Shown: positions 6,461-12,819 of the stretch, piece after piece
Layout of the letters: the number at the start of each line of letters is the position of its first letter
How positions within the stretch are numbered: the stretch's first letter is position 1
From: JADZAA01 sp039810485
GTDB taxonomy: Bacteria > Bacteroidota > Ignavibacteria > Kapaibacteriales > UBA961
Direction: 5' to 3'
Assembly (NCBI GenBank): GCA_039810485.1
Contig: JBDHXA010000078.1
Location: 1 to 12,819 of the forward strand
Length of the DNA: 12,819 bases
Notes under the pieces: model-generated
What the model was told of the DNA's origin: nothing
Database searches by the model: none
What the model saw: the letters and a program-made list of their open reading frames with translations, nothing else
Translations under genes and position numbers: made by a program

Positions 6461-8479
6461 ATGGATATTATGAAAGCAATGTGGCGCATTTCTCTTGTCT
6501 GCGTGCTTGTCGTTTTAAGTTCATCATTTTCAACTATGCATAGCGCGGCTCAAATTAATACTTCGCTTAATTATGGCGTGTATGTCGGAGGAAATCTCAA
6601 CATGCACACTCCATCTTTTTTTGCAAAGCCATTTGTAAACAATTTATTGCTTCCTTCTTTGCAGCATGACACAACCGCAAAGTTCGGTAATAATGCTTCT
6701 TCCTTTGGATTGGCAATAGGAGGAATTGTTAATATTCCGCTTAATTCAATGTTTGTACTATCTGGTCGAATAGGATATAATGGAGTTGGCGGCACATTAA
6801 ATACACAATCGTATGTAAAAAGTTTGATGAATTCTGTTGACTCTGCTTCGTCGGAGCTAACAATGCAATCATCAATCAGTTACATAGAAATATCACCTAT
6901 CCTGCAAATTCACAATTTGATAGAGAACACACCTCTTTATATTGCTGCAGGTTTTGAAGTAGGCATACCGCTATCTGCAAAATATTCTGTTTCTGAAAAT
7001 ATTACCGGTACAAACACAATTCCAAGTCCAAATCCTAATCCCACACAATATTCAACTGATGCAGCAATATCTAATTCAAATACGAGAATTGCCTTGTCTA
7101 TTGGCGCTGGCTGGCCTATTGCAGTTGGAGAACATACATTTCTAACGCCGGAAATTACATATCATCTGCCTTTTGCCAAGATTTCATCATCTTCTTCATT
7201 TGATTCGTGGTCTGTACCTCAACTTCGATTTGGCGTTAATCTAACATTATCTTCCACAGGCAATTCTACTTCATTGCCGCCAAAATCAACGCTACAAACC
7301 GGATTTGACGGCACCGGTTTTTACGACAGCTTTGGCAATTTCCAAAACTTAGAGCAAGTTAGAGTAGAGGATGTGTCCTATTCTGAGCTGTATCCGATGC
7401 TTCCTTACATGTTTTATCCTCAGAACAGCGCAACCCCATCCGACACAATGCAACGACTGTTCGATCCTGGGCAAAAAGGCTCCTTCTCAATTATGACACT
7501 TACGCCAGATGCGTTAGAAATCAACAAATCTACTCTAGATATTATAGGAGCGCGTTTGCAGCAATACCCAGCGGCAAAGCTAACAATTATTGGCACATAT
7601 GATGGAAAAGGTGAAGTAAAAAACAAAGGGCTTTCGCTTCAGCGCGCTGATTTTGCAAAACAATACATAAAAAGCAATTATAGCATATCGGAAGAACGCC
7701 TTAACGTACAGTCTCGAGATTTGCCTGAAAAATACTCGACGACAACACTTCCCGACGGAGATGCCGAAAATCGTCGAGTTGAGTTTAAAAGTTTAACGCC
7801 TGAAATACTCGATCCAATTTTAATGAAAAGCGATAATCAACGAATAGCATCGCCTGATTTTGTTGAATTTCGCCCATTTGCTCGTTCTAATTATCCATTG
7901 TCTACGTGGAATCTCTCCATTTCACAGGCAGGAAGAAATTTGCGTGAATTTTCAGGCATTGGCGATCCTACGCCGCAACGCTGGCTGATTCGCCCAAATG
8001 AATTGTCAGACAAGCAAGTGCCAATTGACTATTCATTAACAGTCTCTGACAGCTCAGGAGCGAAAAGTGAAGCAAATGGCTCGCTTCATGTCGAATATTT
8101 ATCGAGCACAAAGAAAAAAGTTGAACAGCTTTCGGATAGAACAATCTCAAAATTCAGCTTAGTCTTGTTTGATTTCGACAAATCAGATCTTACTCCCGAA
8201 AATCAACGAATTTTAGAAACTATTGTCCTGCCTGCAGTGCAATATAATTCGACTGTGAAAATTTTTGGCTATACAGACAGAATTGGCGATGCGGAGTATA
8301 ATCGAAAACTTTCAACAAATCGCGCCACAACAATTAAGAATGCAATTTCCGCAAAAGTTAAAGATGCAAAATATGAGATTTATGGTTTAGGCAAATCAGT
8401 GCCTATATTTGACAATTCATTGCCTATCGGACGTCAATTATCACGCACAGTGCAGATTTATGTGGAAACTCCTAAATAG
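6461..8479 (+). CDS. OmpA-family outer-membrane protein with N-terminal barrel-like region and two OmpA-like domains
   Basis: 672 aa from the first in-frame ATG (6461); a second ATG at 6470 directly precedes the signal peptide (MKAMWRISLVCVLVVLSSSF, cleavage near HSAAQ). Residues ~35-265 are glycine-rich alternating strands (GVYVGGNLN, FGLAIGGIV, YIAAGFEVGIP, LSIGAGWPIAVG, PQLRFGVNLTL), consistent with a small outer-membrane barrel. A first, divergent OmpA-like domain spans ~340-445: G-T-Y-D at 378-381, LSLQRADFAKQYI, and NRRVEF. A linker with an immunoglobulin-like look (~465-547) follows. The C-terminal OmpA domain (~565-670) is more canonical: FDFDKSDL, GYTDRIGD (Asp606), YNRKLSTNRATTI (Arg621), YGLGKSVP. 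The Asp and Arg pair that binds the peptidoglycan diaminopimelate is present. It probably anchors the outer membrane to the wall. The stop codon overlaps the next gene by 20 bases, indicating translational coupling. Both domain assignments rest on visible motifs. Confidence 0.88.
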   Translation: MDIMKAMWRISLVCVLVVLSSSFSTMHSAAQINTSLNYGVYVGGNLNMHTPSFFAKPFVNNLLLPSLQHDTTAKFGNNASSFGLAIGGIVNIPLNSMFVLSGRIGYNGVGGTLNTQSYVKSLMNSVDSASSELTMQSSISYIEISPILQIHNLIENTPLYIAAGFEVGIPLSAKYSVSENITGTNTIPSPNPNPTQYSTDAAISNSNTRIALSIGAGWPIAVGEHTFLTPEITYHLPFAKISSSSSFDSWSVPQLRFGVNLTLSSTGNSTSLPPKSTLQTGFDGTGFYDSFGNFQNLEQVRVEDVSYSELYPMLPYMFYPQNSATPSDTMQRLFDPGQKGSFSIMTLTPDALEINKSTLDIIGARLQQYPAAKLTIIGTYDGKGEVKNKGLSLQRADFAKQYIKSNYSISEERLNVQSRDLPEKYSTTTLPDGDAENRRVEFKSLTPEILDPILMKSDNQRIASPDFVEFRPFARSNYPLSTWNLSISQAGRNLREFSGIGDPTPQRWLIRPNELSDKQVPIDYSLTVSDSSGAKSEANGSLHVEYLSSTKKKVEQLSDRTISKFSLVLFDFDKSDLTPENQRILETIVLPAVQYNSTVKIFGYTDRIGDAEYNRKLSTNRATTIKNAISAKVKDAKYEIYGLGKSVPIFDNSLPIGRQLSRTVQIYVETPK

Positions 8480-9314
8480 CAAATGTTCAATTTTCGCTTT
8501 TTTGCTTCTAGCATTCTATGCAACACAACTAAGCGCGAATGTAAAAGACGCAATTGCATCAGAACATTTCTCACATGAAATACTTGATTCTTTATTACAG
8601 GCAAATGTTCATGGGGGATTAATAAATTATTATGGTTTTGACACACCGCAATTTGCGCATTATTTTAAATTGTTAGAAGCCGCTAAAATTGATTCCTGGG
8701 AGCCGGCAGAGCGACTTGCTTTTTTTCTAAACGCCTATAATGCAATGACTATTAAAGCAGTTCTAAATCGCCCAGGACTTAAAATGGCGAATAATTTTAG
8801 CGGCTTTTTTACGGCCGATACTTTTGTAATAGCCGGCAAACCACTTGTATTGCAATCGCTTCGAGATGAAATGTCGCGTTCGTTTAACACACCTTTGCTT
8901 CATTTTGGAGCAATGTTGCCGGCAATGGGAGCTCCTCGCATTCCATCGAGGGCATACCGCGCAAAAAATATTATAAACGAGCTTGCAAAGTTAGCGCGTC
9001 AGTATTTCCGCTCAGAAAGCGGATGCGTGCTTGATATTGGCGCTAAGACATTGCGACTTTCTTGGATTTGCCATGACTATCGAAAAGATTTTGAAAAAAG
9101 CGGAAAATCATTGCTTGAAGCAGTTTTGCCATATTTAGAAGACAAAACAGCAGCTTTTGCAGCGGTCTATAAGGATCAAATACAAATTGATTTTCTTCCA
9201 TTTGATTGGCGTGTAAATGCTCGTCGCGATGGCAGAGCCGATGTGGAAGGGAAACCGTACTATACTCGCAAAGATACTATAAACAAAACAACTAAAACAA
9301 TGAAGAATAAGTAA
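8460..9314 (+). CDS. Exported DUF547-family protein
   Basis: 284 aa from the ATG at 8460, chosen because it begins a signal peptide (MWKLLNSK, then SIFAFLLLAFYATQLSA, cleavage near SA-NV). The gene starts inside the last codons of the OmpA gene (20-base overlap, different frame), so the two are probably co-translated. DUF547 landmarks, numbered from 8460: LINYYGF (54-60), LAFFLNAYNAMTIKAVL (86-102), DEMSRSFNTPLLHFGAM (136-152), LRLSWICHDYRKDFE (198-212) and IDFLPFDWRVN (243-253). The family's usual H-F-A-x-x-C-x-S-x-x-C-P stretch is replaced here by HFGAMLPAMGAPRIP with no cysteines. DUF547 has no settled activity; it is often found with envelope proteins. The basic, lysine/threonine-rich tail (265-284) is unremarkable. 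Confidence 0.85.
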   Translation: MWKLLNSKCSIFAFLLLAFYATQLSANVKDAIASEHFSHEILDSLLQANVHGGLINYYGFDTPQFAHYFKLLEAAKIDSWEPAERLAFFLNAYNAMTIKAVLNRPGLKMANNFSGFFTADTFVIAGKPLVLQSLRDEMSRSFNTPLLHFGAMLPAMGAPRIPSRAYRAKNIINELAKLARQYFRSESGCVLDIGAKTLRLSWICHDYRKDFEKSGKSLLEAVLPYLEDKTAAFAAVYKDQIQIDFLPFDWRVNARRDGRADVEGKPYYTRKDTINKTTKTMKNK

Positions 9315-9455
9315 AATAGCGTAATGACTTCTCAAACACACTTTGCAATATGAACAAAACACACTCATTGCATTTTGCTAATTTTTGTATTTTTGCCAGA
9401 TACCATTTGCTAAAAATTTTTATATTCTCACTTTGTTCATTCATACATATTCATT

Positions 9456-10541
9456 ATGGAAGTATTCAATACGCTTGAAGATTACGGACATGAGCAACTC
9501 ATTTTTTGTTCAGATAAAAAATCTGGGCTTCGCGCAATTATAGGAATTCATAATACAGCGCTTGGACCTGCATTAGGTGGGACTCGCATGTGGAAATATA
9601 GCTCTGATGCTGAAGCAATTGAAGATGTATTGCGCCTTTCGCGTGGCATGACCTACAAAGCAGCAGTTGCCGGCCTCAATCTTGGCGGAGGTAAAGCAGT
9701 AATAATCGGCGATCCGCGCACCGATAAAACAGAAGCATTGTTCAGAGCTTATGGGCGGGCAGTTGAGAGTGTAGGAGGACGATATATAACAGCTGAAGAT
9801 GTCGGGACATCCGTTCGCGACATGGAATGGATTCGCATGGAAACCAATTTTGTAACTGGCGTAGGAGCGGCAGGCGGCAGCGGCGATCCTTCGCCATTAA
9901 CAGCATATGGCGTCTATCATGGCATTAAAGCAAGTGCTAAAGTGCGTTTTGGCAGCGACTCTTTGACCGGAAAAAAAATTGCTGTTCAAGGCGCTGGCAA
10001 TGTTGCCTCACATTTAGTCGAACATCTATGCAAAGAAGGAGCTAAAGTTTGGGTGTCTGATATTTATGAAGACAAAGCGAAAAACCTTTGCTCTCGCACG
10101 GGCGCCGAGTTTATGAAAATAGATGAAATCTTAACAGCAGATTGTGATATTTTTTCGCCTAATGCTCTAGGCGCTGTTCTAAACGACGAATCAATTCCCT
10201 TGTTAAAATGTTCGATTGTCGCTGGCGGTGCAAACAATCAGCTAAAAGATGAAATAACACACGCTAATATGCTGCGAGATAGGAGCATTATTTATGCCCC
10301 TGATTATGTGATTAATGCAGCCGGTTTAATGAATGTAGCATCTGAAATTGACGGGTATAGCCGCGAGCGCGTATTATCGAAAGCCGAAGGAATATATGAT
10401 ATAATGCTTTCGATTTTTAAAGTTGCCTCAGAACGTTCAATATTAACTATACAAGCATCTAATCACATAGCAGAAGAACGCATCAACGCAATACGCCATA
10501 TTCATGGAAATTTTGTTGGTCGTCCAAGTATTAATCGTTAA
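9456..10541 (+). CDS. Leucine dehydrogenase (Glu/Leu/Phe/Val dehydrogenase family)
   Basis: 361 aa, the usual length for leucine dehydrogenase. NAD-dependent oxidative deamination of L-leucine (also valine and isoleucine) to the 2-oxo acid, reversible, cytoplasmic. It feeds branched-chain 2-oxo acids to catabolism or to branched fatty-acid primers. Motifs: GPALGGTRMW (37-46), RGMTYKAAVAGLNLGGGKAVI (63-83) with Lys68 and Lys80 in the positions of the two active-site lysines of Bacillus leucine dehydrogenase, AEDVGTSV (113-120) with the conserved Asp115, the Rossmann loop VQGAGNVA (177-184) with acidic Asp202 after VWVSD (NAD preference), and APDYVINAAGLMNVASE (281-297). The shorter length argues against glutamate dehydrogenase. 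Phenylalanine or valine dehydrogenase cannot be strictly ruled out. The gene stands alone, 141 bases after the DUF547 gene and 156 before nusB. Confidence 0.93.
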   Translation: MEVFNTLEDYGHEQLIFCSDKKSGLRAIIGIHNTALGPALGGTRMWKYSSDAEAIEDVLRLSRGMTYKAAVAGLNLGGGKAVIIGDPRTDKTEALFRAYGRAVESVGGRYITAEDVGTSVRDMEWIRMETNFVTGVGAAGGSGDPSPLTAYGVYHGIKASAKVRFGSDSLTGKKIAVQGAGNVASHLVEHLCKEGAKVWVSDIYEDKAKNLCSRTGAEFMKIDEILTADCDIFSPNALGAVLNDESIPLLKCSIVAGGANNQLKDEITHANMLRDRSIIYAPDYVINAAGLMNVASEIDGYSRERVLSKAEGIYDIMLSIFKVASERSILTIQASNHIAEERINAIRHIHGNFVGRPSINR

Positions 10542-10697
10542 TATTTGTGTTTAGTTGAAAAGAATGCATGCAATTATGTTAGCTGCAACAGTTTAGGATA
10601 TATGCGGCAATTTCAAGAGAAAATGACAATCAAGCGCTTATAATAATAATTTGATTTATTGCCTTTTATATCTTCTTTCATTGTTGCATTCGTTACT

Positions 10698-11300
10698 ATG
10701 AAAATTCGCAAACAAGCAAAAGCGGCTGAAGTTGGCTATCCATTGAGCACCACAGCGTCAATTCGCGGTAATCGGAGATTGGTTCGTGAAAAAGCGATGC
10801 AGATATTGTTGGCAAGCGAAATAATGGGCTGTTCTTGGCGCGAGGTTTTCCAACATATTTTCTTCCGTGAATTCACGTTCGACAGCAAAGAGGCGGCAGA
10901 TCCGCAAAAATTGCTGACGCCTGCCGAGATACTCGAACTCGAAGCAGACGTGCCAATCAGATGGGAAGATGATGAGATATTTTTTGGGCAGCATCTATTA
11001 AAAATCGTTGATGATTTTCGCGAAGAATATGACGAAAATATAGAGCGCATAGCAGCAAATTGGCAATTTGATCGCATTGCAATGATAGATCGGCAGCTGC
11101 TTCGGCTTGCTTTTGCAGAGCTTATTACATGCTCCGATATTCCTATAAAAGTAACAGTTAATGAATTTATAGAGCTATCGAAACGTTTTTCGACTGATAA
11201 AAGCAATGTGTTTATCAACGGCATTTTAGAGGCAGCCATCGAAGAGATGCACAAAGGTGAAAAGATACGTAAAACAGGTCGCGGCCTGAAAGAAGAATAA
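10698..11300 (+). CDS. nusB: Transcription antitermination factor NusB
   Basis: 200 aa from the ATG at 10698 (upstream in-frame start codons are non-ATG and give a hydrophobic non-family leader). NusB binds boxA RNA with NusE (S10) to allow antitermination of rRNA transcription. Conserved parts: RRLVREKAMQILLASE (26-41), the central NWQFDRIAMIDRQLLRLAFAEL (121-142), DIPIKVTVNEFIELSKRFSTDKSNVFINGIL (147-177). The protein is longer than the ~140 aa of the E. coli form, with an insert at about 50-95 (FREFTFDSKEAADPQ, acidic stretch) between the first and later helices plus a basic C-terminal tail. Such longer forms are usual in Bacteroidota relatives. It is 70 bases upstream of the ATP-grasp gene and may be cotranscribed with it. 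Confidence 0.92.
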   Translation: MKIRKQAKAAEVGYPLSTTASIRGNRRLVREKAMQILLASEIMGCSWREVFQHIFFREFTFDSKEAADPQKLLTPAEILELEADVPIRWEDDEIFFGQHLLKIVDDFREEYDENIERIAANWQFDRIAMIDRQLLRLAFAELITCSDIPIKVTVNEFIELSKRFSTDKSNVFINGILEAAIEEMHKGEKIRKTGRGLKEE

Positions 11301-11370
11301 ATATTTAAGAAATAATCCCTCCCAACAATTAATTACGTTGTATTTCTCTCAATTTATTGGAGTTGTTCGC

Positions 11371-12405
11371 ATGAAAAAAATCGGCATACTCTTTGGAATG
11401 GAGCAGACATTCCCTCCGGCGCTTGTTGAGCGTATTAACAGCATGAATGTAGATGATGTAACTGCTGAATTTGTGAAGATTGGCGGCATAAAAATGGATG
11501 AACTTGCTAAATACGATGTCATTCTTGACCGTATTTCTCAAGACATTCCATTTTATCGCGCATTTTTGAAAAATGCAGCGCTGCACGGAACTATTATTGT
11601 GAACAATCCCTTTTGGTGGAGTGCTGATGATAAATTTTTTAATTATTCTCTTGCCAATAAAATTGGCGTCCCAACTCCAAGAACCGTTTTGCTTCCGAGC
11701 AAACAGCATCCGCCCGACACAACTTCCGAATCTATGCGTAATTTGATGTATCCGCTAAATTGGGAGGAAATATTTGAATATGTTGGTTTCCCGGCATTTA
11801 TGAAACCTCATGCCGGAGGAGGTTGGAAACACGTATATAAAGTAGAAAACCCAACAGAACTCTTTACTGCATTTAATAAAACAAGCGATTTGGTGATGAC
11901 GCTGCAAGAAGCGATTGACTTTGAGGAGTATTATCGTTGTTATGTGATTGGACGAAAATATGTTCGCATCATGCCTTATGAGCCGCGCAATCCTCACCAT
12001 TTACGTTATGTGGCTGATTTTACTCTTAGCGAAGAGCGAAAGGTTCAGCTTGAGGATTATTGCTTGCGCTTATGCAATGCGCTCGGATATGACTTTAATA
12101 CCGTGGAATTTGCTGTGCGTGACAATATCCCTTATGCCATTGACTTTCTTAATCCTGCCCCAGACGCAGAGCGTACTTCTGTGCAAGAAGACAATTTTGA
12201 ATGGGTGCTGCAACATACTGCTAAATACCTGATAGATTTAGCTCAACAAGGGAAAAAAATACCATCTGAATATTCATGGAGCAGATTTGTTGGCAAAAAC
12301 AATTCTGAAACTCAACAGAATGTATCCGCTAAAGAACAAACTGTAAAATCTGCAAAAGAAATTTTGGCTAAAAACAAGTCGAAAAGCAGTAAAACAAAAA
12401 AATAA
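11371..12405 (+). CDS. Stand-alone ATP-grasp protein of unknown substrate
   Basis: 344 aa from the ATG at 11371, which has a GGAG at 11359-11362 with 8-base spacing. The N-terminal domain (1-100) is a pre-ATP-grasp fold: MKKIGILFGMEQTFP, KYDVILDRISQDIPFYR, then NNPFWWSADDKFFNYSLANKIGVPTPRTVLLPS, the last matching the RimK/D-Ala-D-Ala-ligase pattern of a helix leading into the ATP-binding domain. Residues ~135-262 hold the ATP-grasp core: FPAFMKPHAGGGWKHVYKV (nucleotide-binding Lys145, glycine loop 149-151), LQEAIDF, and the metal-binding end YAIDFLNPAPDAE (Asp258, Asn261) after NTVEF (Glu246). It likely makes a carboxylate-amine or peptide bond with ATP. The substrate is not deducible, and no partner biosynthetic gene lies nearby. 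The C-terminus (~310-344) is a lysine/serine-rich, probably disordered tail. It ends about 36 bases before the candidate IS end. Confidence 0.8.
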   Translation: MKKIGILFGMEQTFPPALVERINSMNVDDVTAEFVKIGGIKMDELAKYDVILDRISQDIPFYRAFLKNAALHGTIIVNNPFWWSADDKFFNYSLANKIGVPTPRTVLLPSKQHPPDTTSESMRNLMYPLNWEEIFEYVGFPAFMKPHAGGGWKHVYKVENPTELFTAFNKTSDLVMTLQEAIDFEEYYRCYVIGRKYVRIMPYEPRNPHHLRYVADFTLSEERKVQLEDYCLRLCNALGYDFNTVEFAVRDNIPYAIDFLNPAPDAERTSVQEDNFEWVLQHTAKYLIDLAQQGKKIPSEYSWSRFVGKNNSETQQNVSAKEQTVKSAKEILAKNKSKSSKTKK

Positions 12406-12440
12406 AACGCTATTTGAATATAGTAGAACAATAATTGAAA

Positions 12441-12467
12441 CACAGATTCAACAGTGAAGTGCAACGG
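12441..12467 (+). repeat. Candidate left terminal inverted repeat of the IS30-type element
   Basis: The stretch contains CAGATTCAACAGTGAAGTGC followed by AACGG. From memory it resembles the AGATTCAA...GCAAC pattern at IS30 ends and lies about 80-100 bases upstream of the transposase start, as expected. The matching right end is outside the window, so the repeat cannot be confirmed here. Confidence 0.35.
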
Positions 12468-12544
12468 ATGAAATAAATAAAGAGTTGGTTTAAGTGTCAT
12501 AGTTCAACAACCCAACGACGAGTTTATCACAAACGGAGCACAAT

Positions 12545-12819
12545 ATGCCCAGCGGCTATACACACCTAACGCAAGAGCAAAGATACGAAATTGAAATCAT
12601 GCATAGGAATAAAGTTTCATTACGAACCATTGCAGCAAATATTGGCGTTTCAGCTTCTACTCTCAGTCGTGAATTGCGCCGCAATAAAGGCGAAAGAGGC
12701 TATAGGCATAAACAAGCACAATCGAAATATCAAGAGCGCAATAGGCGACAAGGCAAAGCCCTCAAATTCAAAGGTGAGCTACTCTCTATTGTAGAGAAGC
12801 TTCTATGTTTCGACTTGAG
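12545..12819 (+). CDS. IS30-family transposase, N-terminal 91 residues, cut by the window end
   Basis: An ATG at 12545 is preceded by a good Shine-Dalgarno GGAG at 12535-12538 (6-base spacing), unusual in this window. The product begins MPSGYTHLTQEQRYEIEIMH and continues into a helix-turn-helix: VSLRTIAANIGVSASTLSRE (24-43) then LRRNKGERGYRH. The 'HLTxEQRYxIE...IAxxxGxSxSTxSREIxRN' pattern is diagnostic of the IS30-family N-terminal DNA-binding domain, which binds the element ends. The DDE catalytic part lies beyond the right edge, so whether the gene is intact is unknown. The frame is open to the last base. Confidence 0.9.
   Translation, partial: MPSGYTHLTQEQRYEIEIMHRNKVSLRTIAANIGVSASTLSRELRRNKGERGYRHKQAQSKYQERNRRQGKALKFKGELLSIVEKLLCFDL

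Larger units (their letters stand above)
12441..12819 (+). mobile_element. IS30-family insertion sequence, left part only
   Basis: The element is represented by a candidate terminal repeat near 12441-12467, a short leader and the first 91 codons of an IS30-type transposase; the rest lies beyond the window. The left boundary is inferred from resemblance of the CAGATTCAA...GCAAC motif to IS30 ends and from the gene start at 12545. It is the only well-supported mobile element here. It landed between the ATP-grasp gene and whatever follows, without breaking the ATP-grasp gene. Confidence 0.6.

Noticed and set aside
9374..9395. TTTG and TATTTTTG before leucine dehydrogenase as a Bacteroidota-type -33/-7 promoter
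   Set aside because: The -7-like box fits TAnnTTTG, but the spacing to the nearest TTTG is about 10 bases, too short, and such motifs are common in this AT-rich stretch.
10542..10697. tRNA or small RNA in the gap before nusB
   Set aside because: I find no cloverleaf, no T-loop GTTC-like sequence and no terminator; the stretch is AT-rich without clear structure.
10736..11254. A long serine-rich minus-strand ORF (172 codons) opposite nusB
   Set aside because: It is the antisense shadow of a clearly conserved nusB; its serine/isoleucine-rich composition mirrors the codons of the sense gene.
11329..11709. A 126-codon minus-strand ORF opposite the ATP-grasp start
   Set aside because: Shadow of the ATP-grasp gene; no domain or start context.

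Overview
The window is AT-rich, gene-dense bacterial chromosome. Two proteins end in domains that look like type IX secretion (T9SS) sorting domains. There is also an OmpA-type envelope protein with two peptidoglycan-binding-like domains, a leucine dehydrogenase, and little Shine-Dalgarno signal before most starts. Together these point to the Bacteroidota/Chlorobiota (FCB) group, possibly a Kapabacteria- or Ignavibacteria-like lineage. The lineage is inferred from gene content only.

Layout. The left edge (1-90, minus) holds the first ~30 codons of an unrecognised reading frame leaving the window, possibly a transposase N-terminus. Minus-strand genes follow up to about 6256: a secreted cysteine-rich carboxylesterase/lipase-like hydrolase with a T9SS tail (310-1767); the glycine-cleavage aminomethyltransferase GcvT (1984-3072) with a clear intrinsic terminator at 1856-1893; an exported protein of unknown role with a CsgG/TolB-like segment (3168-4193); and a large Asp-box (BNR-like) beta-propeller with a T9SS-like tail (4317-6185). 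The propeller's signal peptide lies immediately upstream in a different frame, so the gene appears split by a one-base frameshift near 6179-6181.

At about 6257-6460 the strand switches across a divergent intergenic region with a dyad next to the propeller start. On the plus strand come an OmpA-family outer-membrane protein (6461-8479), an overlapping exported DUF547 protein (8460-9314), leucine dehydrogenase (9456-10541), NusB (10698-11300) and a stand-alone ATP-grasp protein (11371-12405). The right edge carries the start of an IS30-family insertion sequence (candidate end near 12441, transposase from 12545, cut by the window).

How it fits together. The OmpA protein and the DUF547 protein are probably co-translated and act in the envelope. 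The esterase and propeller are probably exported through Sec and then T9SS to the surface or medium. GcvT, leucine dehydrogenase and NusB are housekeeping (one-carbon/glycine metabolism, branched-chain amino acids, rRNA antitermination). I see no CRISPR array, rRNA, tRNA or recognisable defence system. The most unusual items are the frameshifted propeller, the DUF547 protein lacking the family's usual cysteine motif, the tandem OmpA protein and the orphan ATP-grasp enzyme. I do not see a convincing new multi-gene system.
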